Source: Methylobacterium mesophilicum SR1.6/6 (lineage in GTDB: Bacteria > Pseudomonadota > Alphaproteobacteria > Rhizobiales > Beijerinckiaceae). From it: DNA of 64,000 bases. Position numbers and translations under genes: made by a program. Below are positions 36,855 to 45,343 of this stretch, piece by piece; the first letter of the stretch is position 1; every line of letters begins with the position of its first letter. The notes under the pieces were generated by a model. That model worked only from the letters and a program-made list of their open reading frames with translations. It did not search any database and was not told where the DNA came from. The DNA lies in the NCBI RefSeq assembly GCF_000364445.2, contig NZ_CP043538.1, positions 327,198-391,197 of the forward strand. Reading direction: 5' to 3'.

Positions 36855-38117
36855 ATGACCCACATCGCCGTGATCGGCGCCGGCATCACCGGCGTGACGA
36901 CCGCCTACGCGCTCGCCCAGCGCGGCTACCGCGTCACCGTCCTCGACCGGCAGCGCTACGCCGCCATGGAGACCTCCTTCGCCAATGGCGGCCAGCTCTC
37001 GGCCTGCAACGCCGAGGTGTGGAACAAGCTCTCCACGGTGATGCAGGGCCTGCGCTGGATGCTGCGCCGCGACGCGCCGCTGCTGATGAATCCCAAGCCC
37101 TCCTGGCACAAGCTGTCCTGGATGGCGGAGTTCGTCCGCGAGATCGTTCACTACCGCGAGAACACCGTGCAGACCGTGCGGCTGGCGCTGAAGGCCCGGG
37201 AGGCCCTGTTCGCCATGGCGGAGGCCGAGGGGATCGACTTCGACCTGAAGTCCCGCGGCATCCTGCACTTCTACCGCGACCGGGCGAGCTTCGAGAAGGC
37301 CACGGCGGTCAACGCCCTGCTGCGGGAGGGAGGTCTCGAGCGCTATGCCGTGACCCCGGAGGAGATCCGCGCCATCGAGCCGACGCTCGCCGGCACCTAT
37401 CACGGCGGCTACTTCACGCCGTCGGACGCCACCGGCGACATCCACAAATTCACCCGCGGCCTCGCGGCCGCGTGCGCGCGCAAGGGCGTCCGCTTCATCC
37501 AGGACGCCGACGTCGCGACGATCGCGCCGGAGGAGGGGGACTACGCCGTCAGGTGGCGTGGAGCGGGTCAGCCGGCCGGCGACGCGGAGATCCTGCGGGC
37601 CGACGCGGTGGTGATCTGCGCGGGCTGCGCCAGCCGGCGCTTCGCCGCCATGTTGGGCGACCGGGTCAACGTCTATCCGGTGAAGGGCTACTCGATCACC
37701 GTGAACCTGCTGACCCCGGAAGCGCAGCGGGCGGCGCCCGAGGTGAGCATCCTCGACGAGGCGGCCAAGATCGTCACCAGCCGCCTCGGCGACGAGCGCC
37801 TGCGTGTCGCCGGCACCGCCGAGTTCAACGGCTTCAACCGCGACATCCGCCACGACCGGATCCAGCCGCTGGTCGACTGGACCCGGGAGCAGTTCCCCCT
37901 GGTCGACACCGACCGGGTGGTCGCCTGGAGCGGCCTGCGCCCGATGCTGCCGAACATGCTGCCCAAGGTTGGCCGTGGCAGCCGGCCTGGCGTCTTCTAC
38001 AACACCGGTCACGGCCATCTCGGCTGGACCCTCTCGGGCGCCACCGCCGAACTCGTCGCCGGGGCGATCGCCGCCGAGCACGCCCCGGAGTCGACGGTCC
38101 TGCCGCTCGCGGCCTGA
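36855..38117 (+). CDS. FAD-dependent oxidoreductase, D-amino acid dehydrogenase (DadA)/glycine oxidase-like
   Basis: 420 residues, the length of DadA small subunits. The N-terminus MTHIAVIGAGITGVTTAYALAQRGYRV binds FAD. SFANGGQLSACNAEVWN and TPSDATGDIHKFTRGLA are DadA-family stretches, and NTGHGHLGWTLSGATAELVAG near the C-terminus closes the FAD site. DadA enzymes deaminate D-amino acids to 2-oxo acids, passing electrons to the respiratory chain; with glycine the product would be glyoxylate. It is the first gene after the glycine riboswitch, so glycine (or a glycine-linked D-amino acid such as D-3-hydroxyaspartate) is the inferred substrate. Confidence 0.9.
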   Translation: MTHIAVIGAGITGVTTAYALAQRGYRVTVLDRQRYAAMETSFANGGQLSACNAEVWNKLSTVMQGLRWMLRRDAPLLMNPKPSWHKLSWMAEFVREIVHYRENTVQTVRLALKAREALFAMAEAEGIDFDLKSRGILHFYRDRASFEKATAVNALLREGGLERYAVTPEEIRAIEPTLAGTYHGGYFTPSDATGDIHKFTRGLAAACARKGVRFIQDADVATIAPEEGDYAVRWRGAGQPAGDAEILRADAVVICAGCASRRFAAMLGDRVNVYPVKGYSITVNLLTPEAQRAAPEVSILDEAAKIVTSRLGDERLRVAGTAEFNGFNRDIRHDRIQPLVDWTREQFPLVDTDRVVAWSGLRPMLPNMLPKVGRGSRPGVFYNTGHGHLGWTLSGATAELVAGAIAAEHAPESTVLPLAA

Positions 38118-38260
38118 GCCTCCCGGGTTTCGAAGGGCGCCGCCCATCTCGACCCGCATCGGCCCGGATTGCGGCGCGCCGTCCTCTCCCCGGAAAGGGA
38201 GGCGCGCCGACCAAGATTATTTTGTATTATCCTCCCGAGCCGCCCCGGAACCGAGCCGCT

Positions 38261-39400
38261 ATGCCCCCGTCCGTCGCCTATCTCGACCCCGCCACCGGCG
38301 CGACCTACCCGATCGAGACGCCCCGCTGGCGCTCGGAGACGGGTGGTCCGCTGATGATCACCGACCTGCCGGGGATCGGGCGCGGGGAGATCGACACGGG
38401 CCGGCGCTCCCTCTGGCGCTACGCCGCCGCGCTGCCGGTGCCGGTGGCCGACCCCGTCACGCTCGGGGAGGGCTGCACCCCGCTGGTGCGCCGGCCCTGG
38501 CAAGGCGGCCACGCCCATTTCAAGCTCGAGTGGTTCGCGCCCTCCGGCAGCTTCAAGGACCGGGGCGCCGCCGTGATGCTGTCGATCCTGCGCCAGCAGG
38601 GGATCGACGCCGTGCTTGAGGATTCCTCCGGGAACGGCGGCGCCGCGGTGGCGACCTACGCGGCCGCCGCCGGGATGCGGGCCAAGATCCTGGTCCCGGC
38701 CTCGACCTCGCCGGCCAAGACCGTCCAGATGCGGGCCGCCGGCGCCGAGGTCGAGCTGATCCCCGGCACCCGCCAGGACACGGCCGACGCCGCGGTCGGC
38801 CAAGCGGCGTCGATCTTCTACGCCAGCCACAATTGGCAGGCCCACTTCCTCCAGGGGACCAAGACGCTCGCCTACGAGCTGTGGGAGGATCTGGGCTTCG
38901 CCGCGCCCGACGCCGTGATCATCCCGTGCGGGGCGGGCAGCAACATCCTCGGTTGCGACATCGGCTTCTCGGAGCTGCTGCGCCGGGGGGAGATCGCCCG
39001 CCTGCCGCGGCTCTACGCGGTCCAGCCGGCCCACTGCGCCCCCCTGCACGCGGGTTTCGAGGCCGGCGCGGAGGATTTCGTGCCGGTGACGCCCCGCCCG
39101 ACCCTCGCGGAGGGCGCCTCGATCGCCCAGCCGGTCCGCGGCCGGGAGGTGCTGGCGGCGCTCCGCCGGTCCGGTGGCGGCACCGTGGCGGTCTCCGAGG
39201 AATCCATCGAGGCGGCCCTGATGGAGCTCGCCCGGTCGGGCCTCTACGTCGAGCCCACCTGCGCCATGGCGGCGGCGGCGCTCACCGACCTCACCGCGCG
39301 CGGCGCGATCCGGCCTGGTGAGACCACCGTGGTGGTGCTCACCGGCACCGGCATCAAGGCGACGCCGCGCATCGCCGAGCTTCTGGGCCTCGCTCCGTAA
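38261..39400 (+). CDS. PLP-dependent lyase of the threonine synthase-like fold
   Basis: 379 residues from an ATG that follows an AT-rich leader. The PLP lysine is in FAPSGSFKDRGAAVML (about residue 99), the phosphate cup is DSSGNGGAAVATYAAAAG, and the second cup is PCGAGSNILGCD. It starts with a DPATGATYPIETPRW zinc-less threonine-synthase-like lead. In this operon it stands where the beta-hydroxyaspartate dehydratase BhcB would stand, although BhcB belongs to the serine/threonine dehydratase branch. I therefore infer 3-hydroxyaspartate (or another beta-hydroxy amino acid) dehydration. Housekeeping threonine synthase is the main alternative but is unlikely given the context and shorter length. 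Confidence 0.82.
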   Translation: MPPSVAYLDPATGATYPIETPRWRSETGGPLMITDLPGIGRGEIDTGRRSLWRYAAALPVPVADPVTLGEGCTPLVRRPWQGGHAHFKLEWFAPSGSFKDRGAAVMLSILRQQGIDAVLEDSSGNGGAAVATYAAAAGMRAKILVPASTSPAKTVQMRAAGAEVELIPGTRQDTADAAVGQAASIFYASHNWQAHFLQGTKTLAYELWEDLGFAAPDAVIIPCGAGSNILGCDIGFSELLRRGEIARLPRLYAVQPAHCAPLHAGFEAGAEDFVPVTPRPTLAEGASIAQPVRGREVLAALRRSGGGTVAVSEESIEAALMELARSGLYVEPTCAMAAAALTDLTARGAIRPGETTVVVLTGTGIKATPRIAELLGLAP

Positions 39401-39447
39401 TCCGGGGCCCCCGCCACGAGATCCGCACGCGATCAGGAGGATACACC

Positions 39448-40569
39448 ATGCGCAACAACATCCCCGCCACCGTCGGGATGCCGGTCGAGGAGGTGGATAC
39501 CCCCTGCCTGCTGGTCGACCTCGACGCCCTCGAGCGCAACGTCGATACGCTCGGCCGCTTCATGAAGGAGCACGGCCTGCGCCACCGGGCGCATGCCAAG
39601 ACCCACAAGTCGTCCGACATCACGGTCCTGCAGATCGAGCGGGGCGGGGCCTGCGGCGTCTGCTGCCAGAAGGTCAGCGAGGCCGAGGCGCTGGTGAGCG
39701 CCGGCATCCGCGACGTGCTGGTCTCCAACCAGGTGGTGGCGCCGAAGAAGATCGAGCGCCTCGCGGCGCTCGCCACCCGCGCGCGGGTGCTGGTCTGCGT
39801 CGACGACCTCGGCAACGTCGACGACCTCTCGGCGGCGGCGGTCCGGTACGGCGTCACCCTCGAGTGCCTTGTGGAGATCGACGTCGGCGCCGGCCGCTGC
39901 GGCGTCGCGCCGGGCGAGCCCGCTCTGGCGATCGCGAAGAAGATCGCGGCGGCGCCGGGCCTGCGCTTCGCGGGCCTGCAGGCCTATCAGGGCAAGGCCC
40001 AGCACGTGCGCGATTTCGGCGAGCGGAAGGCCCTGATCCAGACGGCGATCGACGAGACGAAGCGCACCGTCGACCTGCTCAAGGCCGAGGGGCTCGACTG
40101 CGCCATCGTGGCGGGGGCCGGCACCGGCAGCTTCGCCATGGAGGGCGGCAGCGGCGTCTACAACGAGCTGCAATGCGGCTCCTACGTCTTCATGGACGCC
40201 GACTACCAGCGGGTGAAGGACGCGGACGGGCGGCCGATCGCGGAGTTCGAGAACAGCCTGTTCATCTACACGGCGATCATGAGCAAGGCGAAGGCGGATG
40301 TCGCTATCTGCGATGCCGGCCTCAAGGCGCAGAGCATCGACAGCGGCCTGCCGGTGGTCTTCGGCCGGGACGACGTCGAGTACGTCAAGTGCTCGGACGA
40401 GCACGGGGTGATCAGCGATCCCGGCAACGTGCTGAAGCTCAACGAGCGCCTGAAGCTGATCCCCGGCCATTGCGACCCGACGGTCAACGTCTACGACTGG
40501 TATGTCGGCGTGCGGAACGGCCGCGTCGAGGCGATCTGGCCGGTGACCGCCCGCGGTATGACCCTGTAG
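39448..40569 (+). CDS. D-threonine aldolase/3-hydroxyaspartate aldolase (BhcC-like, DSD1 family)
   Basis: 373 residues with a good AGGAGGATACACC ribosome binding site. The alanine-racemase-type barrel opens with VDTPCLLVDLDALERNV and carries the PLP lysine in RAHAKTHKSSDI (about 50). The C-terminal beta domain has the metal ligands in PGHCDPTVNVYDWY (His and Asp, about 346-350). This family splits or forms D-threonine and (2R,3S)-3-hydroxyaspartate; in the beta-hydroxyaspartate cycle BhcC joins glycine and glyoxylate. The preceding gene could supply glyoxylate from glycine, and the next gene is BhcD-like, so the condensing direction is proposed. Confidence 0.88.
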   Translation: MRNNIPATVGMPVEEVDTPCLLVDLDALERNVDTLGRFMKEHGLRHRAHAKTHKSSDITVLQIERGGACGVCCQKVSEAEALVSAGIRDVLVSNQVVAPKKIERLAALATRARVLVCVDDLGNVDDLSAAAVRYGVTLECLVEIDVGAGRCGVAPGEPALAIAKKIAAAPGLRFAGLQAYQGKAQHVRDFGERKALIQTAIDETKRTVDLLKAEGLDCAIVAGAGTGSFAMEGGSGVYNELQCGSYVFMDADYQRVKDADGRPIAEFENSLFIYTAIMSKAKADVAICDAGLKAQSIDSGLPVVFGRDDVEYVKCSDEHGVISDPGNVLKLNERLKLIPGHCDPTVNVYDWYVGVRNGRVEAIWPVTARGMTL

Positions 40570-40690
40570 GGGTTTCCGAGGGGCCCCGGCCCCTCGGCGG
40601 GATATCGGGGCAGGGCCCCGACGCTCGGGCCTCGCCCGAGAGCAGGGCTCTGCCCTGCACCCGCAAAAGGTCTCGACCTTTTGAAACCAT
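40570..40690. repeat. Full copy of composite palindromic repeat (family A) inside the glycine operon
   Basis: GAGGGGCC-CCGG-CCCCTC, TCGGGGC/GCCCCGA, CTCGGGC/GCCCGAG, GCAGGGC/GCCCTGC and AAAAGGT-CTCG-ACCTTTT stems, in the same orientation as the 18.5-kb copy. It separates the aldolase and reductase genes (142-nt gap) and might weaken expression of the latter or protect the upstream mRNA. Confidence 0.65.
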
Positions 40691-40711
40691 GACTTTGGAG
40701 ATCTTCACGCC

Positions 40712-41650
40712 ATGCGCTTCATTTCGGAGGAGGAATCGGCCGCGTTGGTCGATCACGCCATGGCGTTCGACGCGGCCCGCGAGGCGCTGATCGCCGCGGT
40801 GGCGCCGGGCACGACCCTGTTCCCGGCGGTGCTCGGCCACGGCTCGGAGCCGGCCAACCGGTTCTCGATCAAGTCGGGCTCGACCGCCGACTATGCCGGC
40901 CTGAAGGTCGGCTCGTTCTGGCCCGGCAATCCGGACCGGGGCCTGCCGCGGCACAATTCGGTGATCCTGCTGTTCGATCAGGATGTCGGCCGCGTCGATA
41001 CGGTGATCGAGGCGGGCCGCGTCAACGCCTACCGGACCGCCGCCGCCGACGCGGTGGCGGCGAGCGTCCTGGCGCGGCCGGATTCGGCGGTGCTGGCGGT
41101 GTTCGGGGCCGGCAACCAGGCCGAGTTCGAGTGCGCGGCGCTCGCCCGGGTCCTGCCGATCGATACCGTGCTGGTGGTCGCCCGGGACGCCGCCAAGGTC
41201 GCGGGGTTCGCCGCGCGTTTGGCAGGGCAGGGGGCCTCGGGGATCGCAGTGCGGGCGGCCTCCGCCCAGGAGGCCTGCGCGGCCGCCGACGTGATCGTCA
41301 CGGCGACGCCGGCCCGCGCGCCGCTCTTCGAGGTCGGCTGGGTCCGCCCCGGTACCCACGTCGCCGCCATGGGGGCGGATGCCAAGGGCAAACAGGAACT
41401 GCCCCCGGCCCTGCTGGAGCGTGCAACCCTGTTCTGCGACCTGCCGGAGCAGTCGCGCACCATCGGCGAGTTCCAGCACGCCTCCGCGCTGGCTCAAGGA
41501 GGCCTCACGGCGCTCGGCGACGTGCTGCGGCTCGGGGAGGGGGGCCGGACGGACCGGGACCAGATCACCGTGTTCGATTCCTCCGGTATCGCCCTGCAGG
41601 ACCTGACCATCGCCCGGGCGATCCTCGCCAAAGCCGACGCGCGCTTGTAG
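40712..41650 (+). CDS. Ornithine cyclodeaminase family reductase (BhcD/iminosuccinate reductase-like)
   Basis: 312 residues. A two-domain OCD/mu-crystallin fold: FSIKSGSTADYAGLKVGSFWPGNP (substrate Lys and Gly loop, about 50-73), the Rossmann motif FGAGNQAEFECAALARV (about 131-147), ATPARAPLFEVGWVRPGTHVAAMGADAKGKQEL (about 208-240, starting VTATPAR), and FDSSGIALQDLTIA at the end. Relatives reduce cyclic or linear imines with NAD(P)H; BhcD reduces iminosuccinate to L-aspartate. Position after a BhcC-like aldolase supports that role. Delta1-pyrroline-2-carboxylate reductase is the main alternative. Confidence 0.87.
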   Translation: MRFISEEESAALVDHAMAFDAAREALIAAVAPGTTLFPAVLGHGSEPANRFSIKSGSTADYAGLKVGSFWPGNPDRGLPRHNSVILLFDQDVGRVDTVIEAGRVNAYRTAAADAVAASVLARPDSAVLAVFGAGNQAEFECAALARVLPIDTVLVVARDAAKVAGFAARLAGQGASGIAVRAASAQEACAAADVIVTATPARAPLFEVGWVRPGTHVAAMGADAKGKQELPPALLERATLFCDLPEQSRTIGEFQHASALAQGGLTALGDVLRLGEGGRTDRDQITVFDSSGIALQDLTIARAILAKADARL

Positions 41651-41693
41651 GGGAGGGCCGGCGCCGGCCCTCCCCGCCCCGGCGGAGGACGGC

Positions 41694-42482
41694 ATGCAGG
41701 ATAGGCAGATCCGGGTCATCGGCATCGGCACGGGCGATCCCGAGCACCTGACCCTCCAGGCGGTACGGGCGCTCGCCGACGTCGACGCGGTGTTCGTCCT
41801 CGACAAGCGCGCCGAGACCGCCGACCTCGTCGAGATTCGTCGGCGGATCTGCGCGGCCCATATCCGGAAACCCCATCTGGTGATCGCCGTGGAGGATCCG
41901 CCCCGGGAGCGCCGCCCGGTCGATTACGGCAGCACCGTCGCGGCCTGGCACGCGGCCCGGGCCGAGCGGCTGGAAGCGGCCTTCGCGACCCATCTGGCGC
42001 CGGGGGCGGTGGGGGCGATCCTGGCCTGGGGCGATCCGGCCCTCTACGACAGCGTGCTGCGCATCCTCGACCGCATCGCCGCCCGCGGGCAGGTCGCCTT
42101 CACCCGCACGGTGATCCCAGGCCTGTCCAGCGTGCAGGTGCTCGCCGCCCGCCACGGGGTACCGCTGAACGGCATCGGCGGGTCGGTGCTGATCACCACC
42201 GGCCGGCGCCTCGCCGCGGGATGGCCGGCGGAGGCGGAGAGCGTCGTGGTGATGCTCGACGGCGACCCGGCCTTCGGCCATCTTGACCCGGACCTGACCA
42301 TCTACTGGGGCGCCCATCTCGGCGGTCCGGACGAGATTCTGGTTTCCGGCCGGCTGGGCGATGTGGGCGACGAGATCCGCCGGATCCGGGCAGAGGCGCG
42401 CGTCCGCCATGGCTGGATCATGGATATCTACCTGCTGCGCCGTGACCCCGCCGCCACGGACAGGGCCGGCGCAGCCGGCTAG
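41694..42482 (+). CDS. cobF: Precorrin-6A synthase (deacetylating) CobF
   Basis: 262 residues. CobF methylates C1 of precorrin-5 and removes the acetyl group in aerobic cobalamin synthesis, using SAM. The tetrapyrrole methylase fold shows IRVIGIGTGDPEHLTLQAV (about 7-25), AILAWGDPALYDSVLRIL (about 108-125) and VIPGLSSVQVLAARHGVPLNGIGG (about 140-163). MLDGDPAF and YWGAHLGGPDEILVSG mark the CobF branch. It starts 43 nt after the reductase gene but is functionally separate. No other cob gene is in view. Confidence 0.93.
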   Translation: MQDRQIRVIGIGTGDPEHLTLQAVRALADVDAVFVLDKRAETADLVEIRRRICAAHIRKPHLVIAVEDPPRERRPVDYGSTVAAWHAARAERLEAAFATHLAPGAVGAILAWGDPALYDSVLRILDRIAARGQVAFTRTVIPGLSSVQVLAARHGVPLNGIGGSVLITTGRRLAAGWPAEAESVVVMLDGDPAFGHLDPDLTIYWGAHLGGPDEILVSGRLGDVGDEIRRIRAEARVRHGWIMDIYLLRRDPAATDRAGAAG

Positions 42483-42491
42483 ACCGCCGCC

Positions 42492-44216
42492 ATGCTGCGC
42501 CTGCGGGACTACCAGCGCGCCAGCCTCGACGCGCTCTCGGCCGCCTGGGCGCGGGGAGGGGCGGACGAGGCGGCGCCCGGCCACCTGATCGTGCTGCCCA
42601 CCGGCGCCGGCAAGGCGCTCGTGATCGCGGCGCTGGCCCGGGAGACCCTGGAGGAGAACCCCCTCGCCCGGGTGGCGATCGTCACCCACAGCCGCGAGCT
42701 GGTCGCCCAGAACTTTTGCGAGCTGACGGACTTCTGGCCGGAGGCGCCGGCCGGGATCTTCTCCGCCGGGCTCGGGCGGCGGGAGGCCAACGCGCAGGTG
42801 TTGGTCTGCGGCATCCAGTCGGTGGCCGACCGTCTCGACGCTGTGGGCCCGCGCGACCTCGTCATCGTCGACGAGGCGCATCTGATCCCCCGCGCCGCCG
42901 ACACCCGCTACGGCCGGTTCCTGGCCGGCCTGCGGGCGATGACCCCCGGGCTGCGCGTGGCGGGCTTTACCGCGACCCCCTACCGCTTCGATTCGGGCCG
43001 CCTCGACGAAGGTGCGCACCGGCTCTTCGCCGGCATCGCCTACGAGGCGGACACGTTCACGCTGATCCGGCGCGGCTTCCTGGCCCCCCTCGTCTCGAAG
43101 GCGACGCTTACGCAACTGGACGTCTCCGGTGTCGGTCGGCGTGGGGGCGACTACATCCCGGGGGAGCTGGAGGCCGCGGTGAACCGCGACTGGATCACCC
43201 GCGCCGCCGTGTCGGAACTCGCGGACTACGGGCGTCGGCGCCGGGCGTGGCTCGCCTTCTGCGCGGGCCTTGCCCATGCCGATGCGGTGCGCGACGCCGT
43301 GCGGGCGGAGGGCTATACCTGCGAGAGCGTCTCGGGGGAGACATCCCGCCGGGAGCGGGACCGGATCGTGGCGGCGTTCCGGGCCGGACACATCCGTTGC
43401 CTGACCTCGGTCGGCGTGCTCGGTACCGGCTTCAACGTGCCGGAGGTCGATCTGGTGGCGCTGCTTCGCCCGACCCGCAGCACCGGGCTCTACGTGCAGC
43501 AGGTCGGCCGGGCGCTCCGCTGCGCCCCCGGCAAGGCCGACGCGCTGATCCTCGATTATGCCGGGCTGGTGCGGATGCATGGGCCGGTGGACGCCGTAAC
43601 GGTCCGGAGCGCCACGCAGGGCCTGGGTGGGGCAGGGGCCTCGCGCGCCAAGCCCTGCCCCGGCTGCGGCGCTCTGATCGCGCTGAACGCCTCAACCTGC
43701 GAGGCCTGCTGGACCGAGCCGGAGGTGGATGCGGACCGGGACGCCCCGCACGAGGCCACGGCGGACGATGAGCTGCAGATCCTCTCGGCCGACTCCGGCG
43801 ATCCCTTGCCCAACGGTTCTGCCGGCGGCCTCGGGCCGACCGGCCCTGATCCCGAAGCCCCGTCCCCGGATGCGCCTTGGCACCCGGTGACGGCCCTGAG
43901 CCTGGAGCCCGCGCCGGACGGACTCGACCTCGTGCTCGGCTGGCGGGACGGCGCCACCGAGGTGGCGTGGCGCGTGCGCCTGCGGCCCGAGGGCCGCGGC
44001 TACGAGCGGGAGAAGGCGGTCGCGTGGTGGCGCGGCCTCGGGGGCGGCCGGGACGCCCCGATGGACGCGGCCGGGTTCCTGGAGGGTGTCGACGCCCTCA
44101 GCCGGCCGGCGGCGATCCGGATCCAGCCGGGCCGGCTGTCGGAGCAGATCGCCTGCCGGACAGCGGACGGCCGGATCCTGGGCGACGTGCGCCGTCTGTC
44201 CGGGTGCGCCGCGTGA
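42492..44216 (+). CDS. DEAD/DEAH-box superfamily 2 helicase with zinc-ribbon and C-terminal extension
   Basis: 574 residues. RecA-like domain 1 has LRDYQRASLDAL, motif I LPTGAGKA (Ala where Thr/Ser is usual), VIVDEAHLIP (motif II, DEAH) and AGFTATPYRFD (motif III). Domain 2 has TSVGVLGTGFNVPEVDLV and YVQQVGRALRCAPGKADALILDYAG (motif VI). A zinc ribbon CPGCGALIALNASTCEAC follows at about 391-408, then a 150-residue extension ending KPP-free in RRLSGCAA. It resembles SSL2/YejH-like DNA helicases. The start is 10 nt after cobF. Function in repair or phage-related processing cannot be decided. Confidence 0.88.
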   Translation: MLRLRDYQRASLDALSAAWARGGADEAAPGHLIVLPTGAGKALVIAALARETLEENPLARVAIVTHSRELVAQNFCELTDFWPEAPAGIFSAGLGRREANAQVLVCGIQSVADRLDAVGPRDLVIVDEAHLIPRAADTRYGRFLAGLRAMTPGLRVAGFTATPYRFDSGRLDEGAHRLFAGIAYEADTFTLIRRGFLAPLVSKATLTQLDVSGVGRRGGDYIPGELEAAVNRDWITRAAVSELADYGRRRRAWLAFCAGLAHADAVRDAVRAEGYTCESVSGETSRRERDRIVAAFRAGHIRCLTSVGVLGTGFNVPEVDLVALLRPTRSTGLYVQQVGRALRCAPGKADALILDYAGLVRMHGPVDAVTVRSATQGLGGAGASRAKPCPGCGALIALNASTCEACWTEPEVDADRDAPHEATADDELQILSADSGDPLPNGSAGGLGPTGPDPEAPSPDAPWHPVTALSLEPAPDGLDLVLGWRDGATEVAWRVRLRPEGRGYEREKAVAWWRGLGGGRDAPMDAAGFLEGVDALSRPAAIRIQPGRLSEQIACRTADGRILGDVRRLSGCAA

Positions 44217-45343
44217 AACCGCCGGAGACCGGTCGGGATCTTCGCTAGATCTCCGCGGGATCTTTCTGCAAGGCCGTCGCGGGGAGGGGCCTCGGACCGC
44301 CCTCGCCCGATCCAGTGGCGCGATCACGGCGAGCCGAGATCGACCGTGGGAGATCTGAATGGACGCGCGTGGCCCGCGCAGGCAGAAACGCATGCGACCG
44401 TCCCGTCAGCGGGCATGGGCAGGGAACGGCCCGGACCCACTGCCGCAGTCGTCCGTCTGGCATGCCAACCCCCCCCTCACCCGATTAGGGTTCAGCGTTG
44501 AGTTCCATAATATATCTTATGCGAACGCCGGCCATGGGTCCGGGACGGCTCCGCGAGTGGCTCGCGATCTGCGTTTGGCGCGCGATTCGCCGACCGCCTG
44601 GATGCGAAGCGTCTGCAGGTCTTAGGTTCCGGGTGATCCGGTCGGTGGGATCGTCCGGCTTGGGCGGGAGCGGCTGCAACGGCGCGGATCCGTGCCGCGT
44701 CTTCGATCGGGCGAGGGCGGTGCAGTCCCCTCCCCGCGGCACGTGCGGTCGTCCTCGCGAGAGCGAAGCGGAGCATCCCGGGCCGTGCAGGCCAGCCGCG
44801 CAGGGTCGACCCGTGGCGGTGACCGGCAGGCAGCCCGCGGCTTCGCGGCTTGACCGGGCGAGGGCGGGCGAAGTCCCCTGCCCGGCTCCGGTTCAAGCAA
44901 CAGCCCCAAGGCTTTCGGCGGGTCGGAGGGCGCCGGACGAAGCCGTTACCGCGCCGGCCGCTTTCCCGGACGCATGGAGCGGCAGCGGAACGCGACCTGG
45001 TTCCAGCACAAGAGGTCGCGAAGCAACCGCATGAGGCGTGTTGCGATCGCGACGGCGCGTGCTGCCCGACCCCGCTCCAGGCATCGCCGCGCTGTCCGAA
45101 GGGCTCCTTCCGAGGCCTGTGCCGCGCGGCGGTCCCTCGGGAGCAAGCGTGGATGGGAGGACCGTCCCTCCACGCGTGCGCATCCCTGTCCGGGTGCCGT
45201 GTCCGGGTCCGCGAAAAACGCTCCAAATGCCTGTCCATGACAGCCTTTTCCCGCCGGAGCGGCCTTCACCGCGGCGAAAATATCTTAAGCTCCGCCCGTA
45301 CGCCGGCGTCAGACCGGCGGCCGGGACACGGTGGAGGAGAAGG
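44217..45343. other. 1.1-kb non-coding region upstream of the tct genes
   Basis: No frame here has a recognisable product; several overlapping open frames look like shadows of GC bias. AT-rich spots CCATAATATATCTTATGC (44507-44524) and AAAATATCTTAAGC (near 45278-45291) share ATATCTTA and may be promoter or regulator sites, the second lying 55 nt before tctB. Two related blocks, GGGCGAGGGCGG...AGTCCCCT, occur near 44711 and 44855. It may be the remains of a decayed gene. Confidence 0.45.

Noticed and set aside
44498..45034. 178-codon open frame in the gap before tctB
   Set aside because: Starts inside an AT-rich probable regulatory site, has no domain-like sequence, and overlapping frames are open on other strands, as expected from high GC.
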